Positions 24,482 through 32,568 of a stretch of 64,000 nucleotides of DNA are shown here, piece after piece (position 1 is the first letter of the stretch; every line of letters begins with the position of its first letter). Source of the DNA: CAZKCI01 sp964584165 (GTDB taxonomy: Bacteria > Auribacterota > Erginobacteria > Erginobacterales > CAZKCI01). The notes under the pieces were generated by a model. That model searched no databases, was not told where the DNA came from, and was given only the letters and a program-made list of their open reading frames with translations. The position numbers and the translations under genes were made by a program. The stretch is taken from NCBI GenBank assembly GCA_964584165.1, contig CAZOYW010000009.1:1-64000 (forward strand). The letters are read 5' to 3'.

Positions 24482-27457
24482 ATGAAAAGATTGTCCACAA
24501 GCGCCATCCTTCTGGCCGCGCTGGCCCTTTTCGCCGGAGACGCCCTGGCCCAGACCCGCTATATGCGGGCCTACTTCATCCAGTACGTCCCCGAGGGATA
24601 CTCCTCGACCTATGGCGACTGCGGCTATTTCGAGTTCCCGGGGGCCGACGGGGTCCTGGACACGGCCGACGACCGCAACCTGATCGTGGACGGGGGGCGG
24701 AGCTCCTATGCCTACGACGTTCTCGTCCCCTTCCTGGAGTCCCGGGTGGGGGCGGGCGGGACGGTCTGGAACATGCTCCTCTCCTCGCCCGGGGATGACC
24801 ATTACAGCGGGCTTAGCTCCGTGGTCGCCGAGTTCGACGTCCGCAATTACTACGAGAACGTCCCCTGGCCGGCCGGAGACAAGGGCGGCTACGACGACCT
24901 GATCGCGGCCCTCGAGGATGAAGGGGCGAACCTCTACACCTTCGACGCCGGCGACCGCCTGAGCGGCCCGGCGGTCGACGTGGGGACGGGATGGGACCCC
25001 TACGTCCAGGCCAAGGTCCTCTGCGCCAACGCCGACGCTCCCTATTCCGGGGCCGACGATAACGCCTGGGCCGGACTGATCCAGATCCGCTGCGGGGAGT
25101 CGGTCTTTCTCACCGGGGGCGACGCCCTGGGCGGCTCCCAGGAGAGCTGGGTCGTGGACGAGACCACCCCCCACAGCTATTCCGGGGCGCGCGACGAGCT
25201 CGCCGAGACCGACGTCTACAAGTTCCACCACCACGGCTCCAAGTATTCGTCCTACCAGAACTTCCTCGACTACATGACCCCCCTCTACGGCGTCGTGCCG
25301 GTCGCCTACGGCTACGGCGCCGGCTCCCACAGCCACCCCACCAAGGAGGCCATGGACCGGGGCTGGAACGTGAACGGGATCGTCTACCGGAACGACCTGG
25401 ACGGGACGGTCCTGGTGAAGTGCGACAGCCTGGGGAACTTCGACATCGTCCGGGAGCGCGCCTACGTCGACGAGGACGAGACCCCGGGAGGCTCCTGCGA
25501 CCAGGTCTATCCCCCTCCCGGCCTCCCCGCGAACCTCCGCGTCGCCGCGACCGGCCCGGACTGGGTGAGGCTCGACTGGGACGACGTCGCCGACGCCTAC
25601 GGCTACGACGTCTTCCGCTCTCCGACCGCCGGCGGCGACCCCGGGGCGGGACGGGACGCCAACCCCGGCGCCTCCGCCGCCGGGATCTACCAGCGAGTGA
25701 ACGCCGCCAACGTCTCCTTCTCCCAGTATACCGACACCGGCCTCGCGCCGGGCGCCGCCTACTACTACCGCGTCTCCTCGAAGCAGGTCCGCACCCAGTC
25801 CGGCTACCAGGTCTGCTACGAGCGGCGCTACTCCGAGGAGGCAGCGGTGCGGCTCTCCTCCCACTCCCCCACTCCCACGCCGGTGGGCTTCCGCTCCCCC
25901 ACGCCCTCGCCCACGGCCACGGCGACCCCCTCTCCCTCCCCGACCGCCACCGCCTCGCCCCGCCCCTCGGCCACCCCCTCCCCCTCTCCCAGCCCGACCG
26001 CCGTGATCGGGGACGTGATGATCAACGAGATCCTGGCCGACGTCCCGCCGTACGCCGATGTCAACGGGGACGGCATCGCCAGCACCTGGGAGGACGAGTT
26101 CGTGGAGATGGTCAACTGGACGGGCCACACCGTCAATCTCGGTGGCTGCATCCTGAGCGACAGCTACGCCGACCGCTTCACCTTCCCCCAGCCCTTCTAC
26201 GTCTCACCCGGACAGGCGGTGGTCGTCTTCGGCGGAGGGACGCCGACCGGCGAGTTCGGCGGCGCGCTCGTCGCCACGGTGGGGATCGGCTACGGCCTCT
26301 CGCTCACCAACGGTGGCGACACGGTCACCCTGCGCGCGGGGGAAGAGGTCTACGATTCCGTGACCTACGGGGAGGAGGGCGGCTACGACGAGTCCCTGAA
26401 CCGCTCCCCGGAGATCCGCGGGCCGTTTTTCGGGCATTCCTCGATCATTGAGGCGGAGGGGAGGTCCTATTCACCGGGGACGCGGGTCAACGGCGAGCCC
26501 TTCGTCTACCATCCGACGCCGCCCACGCCGCCTCCCAGCGCGACCCTCACCGCGAGCCCCACGCCGGCGCCGAGCGCCACCCGGAGCCCGACGCCAACCC
26601 CGCCGCCCACGCCTCCCCCCACCCCCACTCTCACCGCGAGCCCCGCCCCGACCGCGAGCCCCAGCCCGACCGCCCCCGAGAGCCCGACCCCCTCCCCCCC
26701 GCCCACGCCGGGACGGATCGTCCTCTCCTCCGGAGACTACGACGGCGACGAGCGCTCGGATGTCGCCCTCTACCGCCCCGGCGCCGGACTCTGGATGATC
26801 CGGGCGCTGACGACCTTCGCCTTCGGCCGGAACGGCGATCTCCCCGCCCCCGCCGACTACGACGGAGACACCCTCGTTAACGAAGCCGTCTTCCGGGGAG
26901 AGGCCGGCCTCTGGGCGATCAGCGGGATCACCCGTTTCTATTTCGGGGCGAACGGCGACCAGCCCGTCCCGGCCGACTACGACGGTGACGGGACGGTCGA
27001 TCCCGCCGTCTGCCGTTCGGCCCAGTGGTATTGGTCGGCCCGGGGGATCACGTCCTTCGTCTACGGCGCCGCCGGCGACTTCCCCCTCCCCGACGACTAC
27101 GACGGGGACGGCACCGCCGAGGCCGCGGTCTATCGCCCCGCGATCGGAGGCTGGCTGGTCCGGGGAGGCGAGCGAAACTACTTCGGGGCATCGGGCGACG
27201 CGCCCCTCCGGGCCGACGTCCTCGGCGAGGGGGTCTCCCGCAGCGGAGTTTTCCGTCCGTCGTCGGGCCTCTGGGCTTTCGCGGGCGCTACCCGCTTCTG
27301 CTTCGGGCGCCGGGGGGACGTCCCGGTCGTCATGCAGGCGGACGGCGACCCCGAGGAGGAGGCCGCGGTCTTCCGGCCGGGTGATGGCCTCTGGTCGATC
27401 CGGGGGAGAAGCCTCTTCTACTACGGGTCCTGGGGGGACGTCCCGGTGAGCCGCTAG
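24482..27457 (+). CDS. Secreted ComEC-type MBL / FN3 / lamin-tail protein with six-repeat module
   Basis: 991 residues. Signal peptide ~1-23. Residues ~25-330 are a metallo-beta-lactamase fold of the ComEC C-terminal type: SSPGDDHYSG (~101), VFLTGGD (~217), KFHHHGSKYSS (~247). The first metal-binding His of the usual SHPxxDH is Ser, the other ligands are kept. A fibronectin III domain follows (~345-450), a PTS linker, a lamin-tail domain (~512-670, MINEILADV, FVEMVNWTG, VNLGGC), a second linker, then exactly six DxDGDG repeats (~752-991) ending PVSR-stop. Probably an extracellular nuclease-like or nucleic-acid-binding surface protein. The last codons form part of the 193-bp inverted repeat that continues downstream. 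Confidence 0.82.
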   Translation: MKRLSTSAILLAALALFAGDALAQTRYMRAYFIQYVPEGYSSTYGDCGYFEFPGADGVLDTADDRNLIVDGGRSSYAYDVLVPFLESRVGAGGTVWNMLLSSPGDDHYSGLSSVVAEFDVRNYYENVPWPAGDKGGYDDLIAALEDEGANLYTFDAGDRLSGPAVDVGTGWDPYVQAKVLCANADAPYSGADDNAWAGLIQIRCGESVFLTGGDALGGSQESWVVDETTPHSYSGARDELAETDVYKFHHHGSKYSSYQNFLDYMTPLYGVVPVAYGYGAGSHSHPTKEAMDRGWNVNGIVYRNDLDGTVLVKCDSLGNFDIVRERAYVDEDETPGGSCDQVYPPPGLPANLRVAATGPDWVRLDWDDVADAYGYDVFRSPTAGGDPGAGRDANPGASAAGIYQRVNAANVSFSQYTDTGLAPGAAYYYRVSSKQVRTQSGYQVCYERRYSEEAAVRLSSHSPTPTPVGFRSPTPSPTATATPSPSPTATASPRPSATPSPSPSPTAVIGDVMINEILADVPPYADVNGDGIASTWEDEFVEMVNWTGHTVNLGGCILSDSYADRFTFPQPFYVSPGQAVVVFGGGTPTGEFGGALVATVGIGYGLSLTNGGDTVTLRAGEEVYDSVTYGEEGGYDESLNRSPEIRGPFFGHSSIIEAEGRSYSPGTRVNGEPFVYHPTPPTPPPSATLTASPTPAPSATRSPTPTPPPTPPPTPTLTASPAPTASPSPTAPESPTPSPPPTPGRIVLSSGDYDGDERSDVALYRPGAGLWMIRALTTFAFGRNGDLPAPADYDGDTLVNEAVFRGEAGLWAISGITRFYFGANGDQPVPADYDGDGTVDPAVCRSAQWYWSARGITSFVYGAAGDFPLPDDYDGDGTAEAAVYRPAIGGWLVRGGERNYFGASGDAPLRADVLGEGVSRSGVFRPSSGLWAFAGATRFCFGRRGDVPVVMQADGDPEEEAAVFRPGDGLWSIRGRSLFYYGSWGDVPVSR

Positions 27458-27632
27458 GACGAGGGAACAAAGCGATCGAAGCGACAAAAGAACTTAAGCG
27501 ACTAAAAGGACCAAAGGGACACAAGGGACATAAGGGACTTAAGGGACCAAAAGGGACGCTACGAAAATTGAGAAAGCGAAAGCGGCCCTTTGATTTCCTT
27601 GATCTTTTCGGTCCCTTGAGTCGCTTTGGTCC
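27439..27632 (+). repeat. Left arm of the 193-bp inverted repeat flanking the four-helix-bundle gene
   Basis: CGTCCCGGTGAGCCGCTAGG through TCGCTTTGGTCC is nearly identical to the reverse complement of 28472-28664; one small indel/mismatch (CAAAAGAACTT versus CAAAAAACTT) was found by eye. The outer end covers the last six codons of the upstream secreted protein. Confidence 0.9.
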
Positions 27633-27805
27633 TTTGTGTCCCTTTGGTCGCTTGAGTCCCTTATGTCGCTTTGGTCCCTTTGGTCCTTTTAGTCGCTTTG
27701 GTCCCTTTGGTCCTTTTAGTCGCTTTAGTCCCTTTGGTCGCTTTAGTCCCTTTGGTCGCTTTGGTCCCTAAGGTCCCTTGGGTCGCTTTGGTCACTTAGG
27801 TCTTT
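27490..27805. repeat. 9-bp minisatellite (GGGACNNAA / GGTCCCTTT type), left side
   Basis: Tandem degenerate 9-mers such as GGGACCAAA, GGGACACAA, GGGACTTAA at 27490-27555. After a unique ~40-bp core (GAGAAAGCGAAAGCGGCC) the complementary form GGTCCCTTTGGTCGCTTTAG continues to 27805. These fill the gene-free stretch 27458-27805 and reach the stop codon of the four-helix-bundle gene. Confidence 0.85.
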
Positions 27806-28384
27806 TTAGTCCCTTGGTTCTTTTCCCGCCCTCTGTCTCGCGCGCTCTTTGAGCCGCGCTCCTATCATCCGCTCCCGCAGCCCGCCTTCCTCGACAAAAG
27901 CCTTTTCCAGCTGCCGGATCTGCCGGTCCAGAAGGTAGCAGGTCACCTTGATCAGGCCGATGGCGACGTTGGCGGCGATGGCCGGATCGGCGTGTTCGAT
28001 CCCCTTCCGGAAGGTCGCATAGGCGGCGCCGGGCGAGCGCAGGAGGGCGGCGAGACGCCGGGCGTAGGGGTGGCCGACGGGCCATTCCTCAAGGCCGCGG
28101 AGCCTCAAGAAATCGCGATAATCGACTATGAGTTCCTCCAGGCTGGCCCGGGCGACGTTGGTCAGCTTGATCTCGGTCGCCTTGGAGGTTCCGGAGGCGA
28201 GGCTGCCCTCGGCTATGTTCTGCTTGCCCGAGCGGGCGGCCTGGACCATCTGGTCCACGGTCCGGTCGCGGCGGTTGAAATACCTCGCGCAGAAACGGAC
28301 CGTGGCGTCGTAGACGATCTCGGCCCGCTGGTAGGAGAGGAGGCGGCGGTAGCCGCCGTGGGCGGGAATGAAGCGCTCGGCCAT
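27806..28384 (-). CDS. Four-helix-bundle (S23/IVP-like, suffix-domain) protein
   Basis: 192 residues. The family signature of 23S-rRNA-intervening-sequence-type four-helix bundles is visible: VQAARSGKQNIAEGS (helix 2), ASLEELIVDYRDFL (helix 3) and a long C-terminal helix (LLDRQIRQLEKAFVEEGGLRERM-like) as in the suffix-domain subgroup. Such proteins are small, basic and pentameric; their role is unsettled. The gene is enclosed by 9-bp minisatellites and a 193-bp inverted repeat, and its stop codon and last residues (KEPRD) fall in the minisatellite. No reverse transcriptase is nearby, so a DGR Avd role is not supported. Confidence 0.85.
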   Translation of the reverse strand: MAERFIPAHGGYRRLLSYQRAEIVYDATVRFCARYFNRRDRTVDQMVQAARSGKQNIAEGSLASGTSKATEIKLTNVARASLEELIVDYRDFLRLRGLEEWPVGHPYARRLAALLRSPGAAYATFRKGIEHADPAIAANVAIGLIKVTCYLLDRQIRQLEKAFVEEGGLRERMIGARLKERARQRAGKEPRD

Positions 28385-28409
28385 GACCTACGGCCTCCCG
28401 AAAACCACC

Positions 28410-28471
28410 AGGGACTAAAACTTAAGGGACCAAAGGGACATAAAGGACCTAAGGGACCAAAGCGACATAAG
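28410..28471. repeat. 9-bp minisatellite, right side
   Basis: GGGACTAAA, GGGACCAAA, GGGACATAA, GGACCTAA units between the start of the four-helix-bundle gene and the right inverted-repeat arm. Confidence 0.8.
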
Positions 28472-28664
28472 GGACCAAAGCGACTCAAGGGACCGAAAAG
28501 ATCAAGGAAATCAAAGGGCCGCTTTCGCTTTCTCAATTTTCGTAGCGTCCCTTTTGGTCCCTTAAGTCCCTTATGTCCCTTGTGTCCCTTTGGTCCTTTT
28601 AGTCGCTTAAGTTTTTTGTCGCTTCGATCGCTTTGTTCCCTCGTCCTAGCGGCTCACCGGGACG
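28472..28664 (-). repeat. Right arm of the 193-bp inverted repeat
   Basis: Reverse complement of 27439-27632 with one small difference. Its outer 11 bp run into the last codons of dnaA, giving DnaA the ending KASR from the same bases that encode PVSR in the upstream secreted protein. Confidence 0.9.
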
Positions 28665-29994
28665 CTTTCCGGATCTTGCCCTCGAGGAAGGAGAGGGTCT
28701 TGGCCAGGTCGTTATCGAGGGCCTTGCGGCTCTCGATCAGCGAGCAGGCGTGGAGGACCGTGGTATGGTCCCGCCCCCCGAAGGATTCGCCGATCTCGTT
28801 GAGCGAGGAACGGGTGAGGGAGCGGGAGAGGGCCATCGCCACCTGGCGGGGGAAGGCGATGTTCTTGGGGCGGCGCGAGGACTTCATGTCCGCCACCCGG
28901 ATGTCGAAGAACTCGGCCACCGCCCGCTGGATCTCGTCGATCGTCACCGCCCGCTCGACCTCGTCCTCCATGATCCCGCCCAGGACCATCTCGGCCACCT
29001 CCCGGGAGAGGGGGACGTTGGTGAGCGAGGCGTAGGAGGCGACCTGGATGAAGGCCCCCTCCAGCTTGCGGATGTTCGACTTCACCCGGTCGGCGATGAA
29101 GTCGATGATCTCGTCGGGCATGGCGATCCCGGACCACTCGGCCTCCTTGCGCAGGATGGCGATCCGGGTCTCCCGCTCCGGGGGCTGGAGGTCCACCACC
29201 AAGCCCCACTCGAAGCGGGAGATCAGCCGTTCCTCGACGTCGGGGATCTCCTTGGGCGGGCGGTCGGAGCAGAGGACGATCTGCTTGTGGGCGTCCCAGA
29301 GGGCGTTGAAGGTGTGGAAGAACTGCTCCTGGGTCCGGGGCTGGTTGGACATGAAATGGATGTCGTCGATCAGGAGGAGGTCGACCGAGCGGTATTTTTT
29401 CCGGAAACGGTCGGTGGTGTTCCGGGCGATGGCGTTGATGAACTCGTTGGTGAAGGACTCGCTGGAGAGATAGAGGACCGTGGAGGCGGGGTTGGCCTTG
29501 ATCACCTCCTGGGCGATCGCCTGCATCAGGTGGGTCTTCCCCAGCCCCACCCCGCCGTAGATGAAGAGCGGGTTGTAGGACTTGCCCGGGCGCTGGGCCA
29601 CCGCCAGGGCCGCCGCGTGGGCGAAGCAGTTGCAGGGGCCGACCACGAAGCGGTTGAAGGAATACTTGGGGTTGAGCTCGCAGAGCTTGAGCGGGCTGGG
29701 GGCGGCGGGGACGATCCGCGGGGGAGGCTCTTCGATCAGCTCGGGGGGGTGGGCGCCGATCTGGAAGTTGACCGCCACCGGGCGGTTCATGATGCCGCGG
29801 CCCGTCTCCTCGATCAGGCCGCGGTAGTGCTCGTCGAGCCAGTCGCGGAAGAACTTGCTCGGAACCTCGATGGTGAGAACGCCGTCCCTCCAGTCGGTCA
29901 GGCGAATGGGGGAGATCCAGGTCTGGAAATTCTGCTCCCCCAGGCGCGCCCGCAGCTGTCCCAGGAGCTCCTTGGTCAGCGTCTGCACGATCAT
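28654..29994 (-). CDS. dnaA: Chromosomal replication initiator protein DnaA
   Basis: 446 residues starting MIVQTLTKELLGQLRARLG; GGGAG lies four bases upstream. An in-frame GTG at 30036 is rejected because it falls in a DnaA box. Domain I is ~1-80, followed by AAA+ with Walker A GGVGLGKTHLMQA, Walker B LLLIDDIHF and sensor 1 VLCSDRPPKE. The C-terminal DNA-binding domain has IGESFGGRDHTTVLHAC. Length is typical. dnaN is not next to it; instead the 3' end abuts the inverted-repeat unit. It initiates replication at oriC, for which the upstream region is the obvious candidate. Confidence 0.97.
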   Translation of the reverse strand: MIVQTLTKELLGQLRARLGEQNFQTWISPIRLTDWRDGVLTIEVPSKFFRDWLDEHYRGLIEETGRGIMNRPVAVNFQIGAHPPELIEEPPPRIVPAAPSPLKLCELNPKYSFNRFVVGPCNCFAHAAALAVAQRPGKSYNPLFIYGGVGLGKTHLMQAIAQEVIKANPASTVLYLSSESFTNEFINAIARNTTDRFRKKYRSVDLLLIDDIHFMSNQPRTQEQFFHTFNALWDAHKQIVLCSDRPPKEIPDVEERLISRFEWGLVVDLQPPERETRIAILRKEAEWSGIAMPDEIIDFIADRVKSNIRKLEGAFIQVASYASLTNVPLSREVAEMVLGGIMEDEVERAVTIDEIQRAVAEFFDIRVADMKSSRRPKNIAFPRQVAMALSRSLTRSSLNEIGESFGGRDHTTVLHACSLIESRKALDNDLAKTLSFLEGKIRKASR

Positions 29995-30428
29995 TTTCTC
30001 CCGGGACGAGGGGCTCAAGCCGCCGATTTTATCCACAGCCGCGGACGGCGGCGAGGGAAAAGCCCCATCCCTCTCTATCTTTTCGGCCGGCCAGCCGCGA
30101 TTTTCTGCCGTTTTTCATCGACGGGAAGATGCTCGCCCCCCGTCGATGCGTCGTCACATCTTCCTGGCGGGCAGGGTATTGCGACCCCCTCCCGACGGAA
30201 AGTTTTCGATCTTCTGACACCGGGGCCGACTGACCTTCCGGCCCCATCCTATCCTCTAGATTCTAGTCACTTACGATGATGGGCGCGGGGACGCTCATTA
30301 TTATCAACAAGTTATCCACAGCCTCCCGCTGCTCCCCGCGAAAGCGCGCCGAGTTTATTCGCCCGCAAAAGCGCTGGCAAGATAAATCCGCGTTCACCGT
30401 CGGAAAAAACTTTTTCCCGGGCCTCGGA
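29995..30428. other. Candidate origin region (oriC) upstream of dnaA
   Basis: Gene-free stretch with two perfect DnaA boxes TTATCCACA (30029-30037 and 30312-30320) and a one-mismatch box TTATCAACA (30301-30309). The pair at 30301-30320 is adjacent to an AT-richer stretch (30250-30320). Position next to dnaA and box clustering fit an origin; no GC-skew calculation was done. Confidence 0.6.
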
Positions 30429-30761
30429 TCAATCGAGCCGGCGGCGCTTCTCCTGGAGGATCCCGACGAGCTTTTTCTTCCAAACCTCCGCCCGCGGGCC
30501 CAGGGCGGCGAGTTTCTCGTCGAAGGCGCCCGAGAGGTCGATCCCGTAGACGTTGGCCAGCTCGCAGAGGCTCACCAGAACGTCCGCCATCTCCCCGGCC
30601 AGATCGGAGGTGTCCTTGGTCTCGTCGTAGATCTCGATCTTCATCACCTGGTCGGCGATCTCGCCGACCTCCTCGACCAGCGCGGTGAAGGAGCCGAGCC
30701 GGGGATGGGCCATCTCCCCGAGGAGCGAGGCGATCTTCTTCTGGGCGTCGCGGATTTCCAT
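30429..30761 (-). CDS. MazG-like all-alpha NTP pyrophosphohydrolase
   Basis: 110 residues. The MazG metal-binding pattern EEVGEIAD (helix 1) and GEMADVLVSLCEL (helix 2, ExxD) is present, with a long terminal basic helix. Single-domain members of this superfamily hydrolyse non-canonical or excess NTPs to NMP and PPi. No signal peptide; cytoplasmic. It lies downstream of hypC on the same strand, but the perfect hairpin at 30786-30836 lies between them, so separate transcription is possible. Confidence 0.82.
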   Translation of the reverse strand: MEIRDAQKKIASLLGEMAHPRLGSFTALVEEVGEIADQVMKIEIYDETKDTSDLAGEMADVLVSLCELANVYGIDLSGAFDEKLAALGPRAEVWKKKLVGILQEKRRRLD

Positions 30762-30785
30762 GGCCTGATTGCGCGCCCGCTACTC

Positions 30786-30836
30786 TAGCCCGGTTTATTC
30801 ATGAAAACCAACAGTTTTCATGAATAAACCGGGCTA
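30786..30836. repeat. Perfect 23-bp-stem palindrome
   Basis: TAGCCCGGTTTATTCATG... and its exact complement form a 23-bp stem around a five-base loop CAACA. The rightmost CTA (30834-30836) is the TAG stop of hypC on the minus strand. There is no T tract, so it is better viewed as a repeat than as a classical terminator. Confidence 0.85.
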
Positions 30837-31124
30837 ACGATCTTCATGAATAATGCGGGGAAGCCGATACCGGGGGCGGGCGCCATAAAAAACGGAACGC
30901 TCCGTCGACGCCAGGGCCGCGGCGCGGCGGGCCAGGGCGAGGGTCTTCCTCGCCTCCGACGGGCCGACCCGGGCGATGGCGAAACCGGCGTGGACAAGCA
31001 CGTACTCCCCCCGGCGGGGACGGGCGAGGAAACGGACGTCGATCTCCTTTTTCAAGCCGGAGAGCGCGACGGTGGCCGCGGTTCCCTTGACCGCGACGAT
31101 CCGCATGGGGACGGCGAGACACAT
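30834..31124 (-). CDS. hypC: HypC/HybG-family hydrogenase maturation chaperone
   Basis: 96 residues beginning MCLAVPMRIVAVKG, the invariant HypC start, with Cys2 that binds the Fe(CN)2CO precursor; EYVLVHAGFAIARV matches the conserved second half. HypC delivers the iron fragment to the large subunit of NiFe hydrogenase with HypD. The start at 31124 is set by the conserved MCLAVP; longer readings translate intergenic repeat. The neighbouring HypF-like gene upstream supports hydrogenase maturation. The stop codon comes from the palindrome at 30786-30836. Confidence 0.92.
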   Translation of the reverse strand: MCLAVPMRIVAVKGTAATVALSGLKKEIDVRFLARPRRGEYVLVHAGFAIARVGPSEARKTLALARRAAALASTERSVFYGARPRYRLPRIIHEDR

Positions 31125-31198
31125 CGGAGTCGTAGAACCGTATCTACTTTCCTGGGCAGAGCCGATCTTCGTTAGAGAGCGCCCTCGCCGACGGAGCG

Positions 31199-31360
31199 CA
31201 AATTCCAACTCACAATATCCAAATCCCAGACAAAATCCAAAACCCAAAATGCAAATGGCCGTCGCCGGCGAGCTCCCCGCCGGGCTATAGGATTTTGTGC
31301 TTTTCTCTTTTTCTATTTTGTTTGGAGATCGGGATTGGGGGGTTGTGATTTGTTCTCTCT
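31199..31360. repeat. AT-rich imperfect inverted repeat between hypC and the HypF-like gene
   Basis: Left arm (CAAATTCCAACTCACAATATCC...) and right arm (...GGGATTGGGGGGTTGTGATTTG) are imperfect complements around a GC-rich core GCCGGCGAGCTCCCCGCCGGGC. It overlaps the 3' end of the HypF-like gene, encodes its last residues (PPIPISKQNRKREKHKIL), and supplies its TAG stop at 31285-31287. Related in style to 4667-4883. Confidence 0.6.
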
Positions 31361-32514
31361 GGTGGCCCCTCTTGGTTTCCCGCGGAATGGGTCAAACTCC
31401 GCGAGACCACCCAGGCTTGCCCCAGCGCGAGCCCCCCGTCGTGGACGGGGATCTTGTTGGGCAGGATAACCCGCCATCCCTCGCTCTGCAAGCGCTCGCT
31501 CAACCCCTCCCGGAGGATCCGGTTCCCGAAGACGCCGCCGGAGAGGACGACGCGCCGGAGCTTCCCCTTCCCGGCCGCCGCCGCCGAGTCGGCGCCGATC
31601 GCGATCGCCGTCCGGTGGAAGCGGGCGGCGACGACGGAGCGGGGCGCGCCCCGGCGGAGATCGGCGACGAGCGCCGCGACGAGGGGCCGGCAATCGACGC
31701 GGAAGGGGCCCCGGGAGCGCAGCAGCGCGAAGGGATAGGCCGGTTGGTCCAGGGGCGCGCAGGCCTTCTCCAGGGCCCGGGCGGCGGAAGCAGGGCCGCC
31801 GTCGCCGGAGAGCCCGAGGAGCGCGGCGACGGCGTCGAAGAGGCGGCCGATGCTGGAGGAGAGGGGAGCGTTGATCCCCCGCTCCAGGGCCGCGACGAGG
31901 AGACGGGCCGCCCGGCGGTCGAGGCGGCGGACGAAGGGGATGCCGAGGCGGAAGAGGGACGGCCCCCGGAGGCGGTGGAGGTAGGCGAGCGCCATCCGCC
32001 AGGGCTCGGTCGAGGCCTTCTCGCCCCCCGGCAGCGGCACGGGATCGAGGTGTCCGGCCCGCCGCCAGCCGTTTGGGCCGACGACCAGCGTCTCCCCTCC
32101 CCAGACCGTCCCGTCCCCTCCGTAACCCGTCCCGTCCCAGGCGAGCCCGACGGCCGGACCCTCCTCTCCGCGCTCGGCCAGGACGGCGGCGACGTGGGCG
32201 TGGTGGTGCTGGACGGCGCGCAGCACGGAGGAGGGGAAGCGCTCCGCGACCAGCTGGGGCGCGAGGCGCGCGCTGGGGTAGCCGGGGTGGAGATCAAAGG
32301 CGACGATCTCGGGGCGGAAGGAGAGGGCGCGGAGGGAGGCGAGGAGACTCTCCCGATATCGGGCGAGTCTCCTCGTCTCCTCCAGGCTACCGAAATCCGG
32401 CCCCAGGAAGGCCTCGCCCCGGCGGGCCAGGCAGAAGCGTCCCCGCGCGCCCCCCAGGGCGAGGACGGAGACGGACGGAGAGCGGGGGAAGGGAAGGATC
32501 AGGAATTTTTCCAT
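31285..32514 (-). CDS. HypF C-terminal (Kae1-like) carbamoyltransferase, short form
   Basis: 409 residues starting MEKFLILPFPRSPSVSV. It matches only the Kae1-like half of HypF: VQHHHAHVAAVLAERG (metal-binding His cluster), GLAWDGTGYGGDGTVWGGE, RLFDAVAALLG, VVLSGGVFGNRIL and HDGGLALGQA. Full HypF (~750 residues) has acylphosphatase, zinc-finger and YrdC domains before this; all are absent, and the upstream 55 bases to the PLD gene leave no room. Either the other half is encoded elsewhere or it serves another carbamoylation. The C-terminal ~18 residues derive from an intergenic repeat. Confidence 0.85.
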   Translation of the reverse strand: MEKFLILPFPRSPSVSVLALGGARGRFCLARRGEAFLGPDFGSLEETRRLARYRESLLASLRALSFRPEIVAFDLHPGYPSARLAPQLVAERFPSSVLRAVQHHHAHVAAVLAERGEEGPAVGLAWDGTGYGGDGTVWGGETLVVGPNGWRRAGHLDPVPLPGGEKASTEPWRMALAYLHRLRGPSLFRLGIPFVRRLDRRAARLLVAALERGINAPLSSSIGRLFDAVAALLGLSGDGGPASAARALEKACAPLDQPAYPFALLRSRGPFRVDCRPLVAALVADLRRGAPRSVVAARFHRTAIAIGADSAAAAGKGKLRRVVLSGGVFGNRILREGLSERLQSEGWRVILPNKIPVHDGGLALGQAWVVSRSLTHSAGNQEGPPERTNHNPPIPISKQNRKREKHKIL

Positions 32515-32568
32515 GGCGGACGGGCGCGGGCGCCCCGCCCCTATCCTCCTCATCGCCCCTCCCCCCGT

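Noticed and set aside
27568..27771. Small frame encoding FGPFGRFSPFG repeats
   Set aside because: Translation of the 9-bp minisatellite; no ribosome binding site or independent evidence of a gene.
27806..28384. Diversity-generating retroelement (Avd-like protein)
   Set aside because: The four-helix-bundle fold is shared with Avd, but there is no reverse transcriptase, template repeat or variable repeat in the window.
28633..30279. Plus-strand frame opposite dnaA
   Set aside because: Shadow of dnaA and of the inverted-repeat arm.
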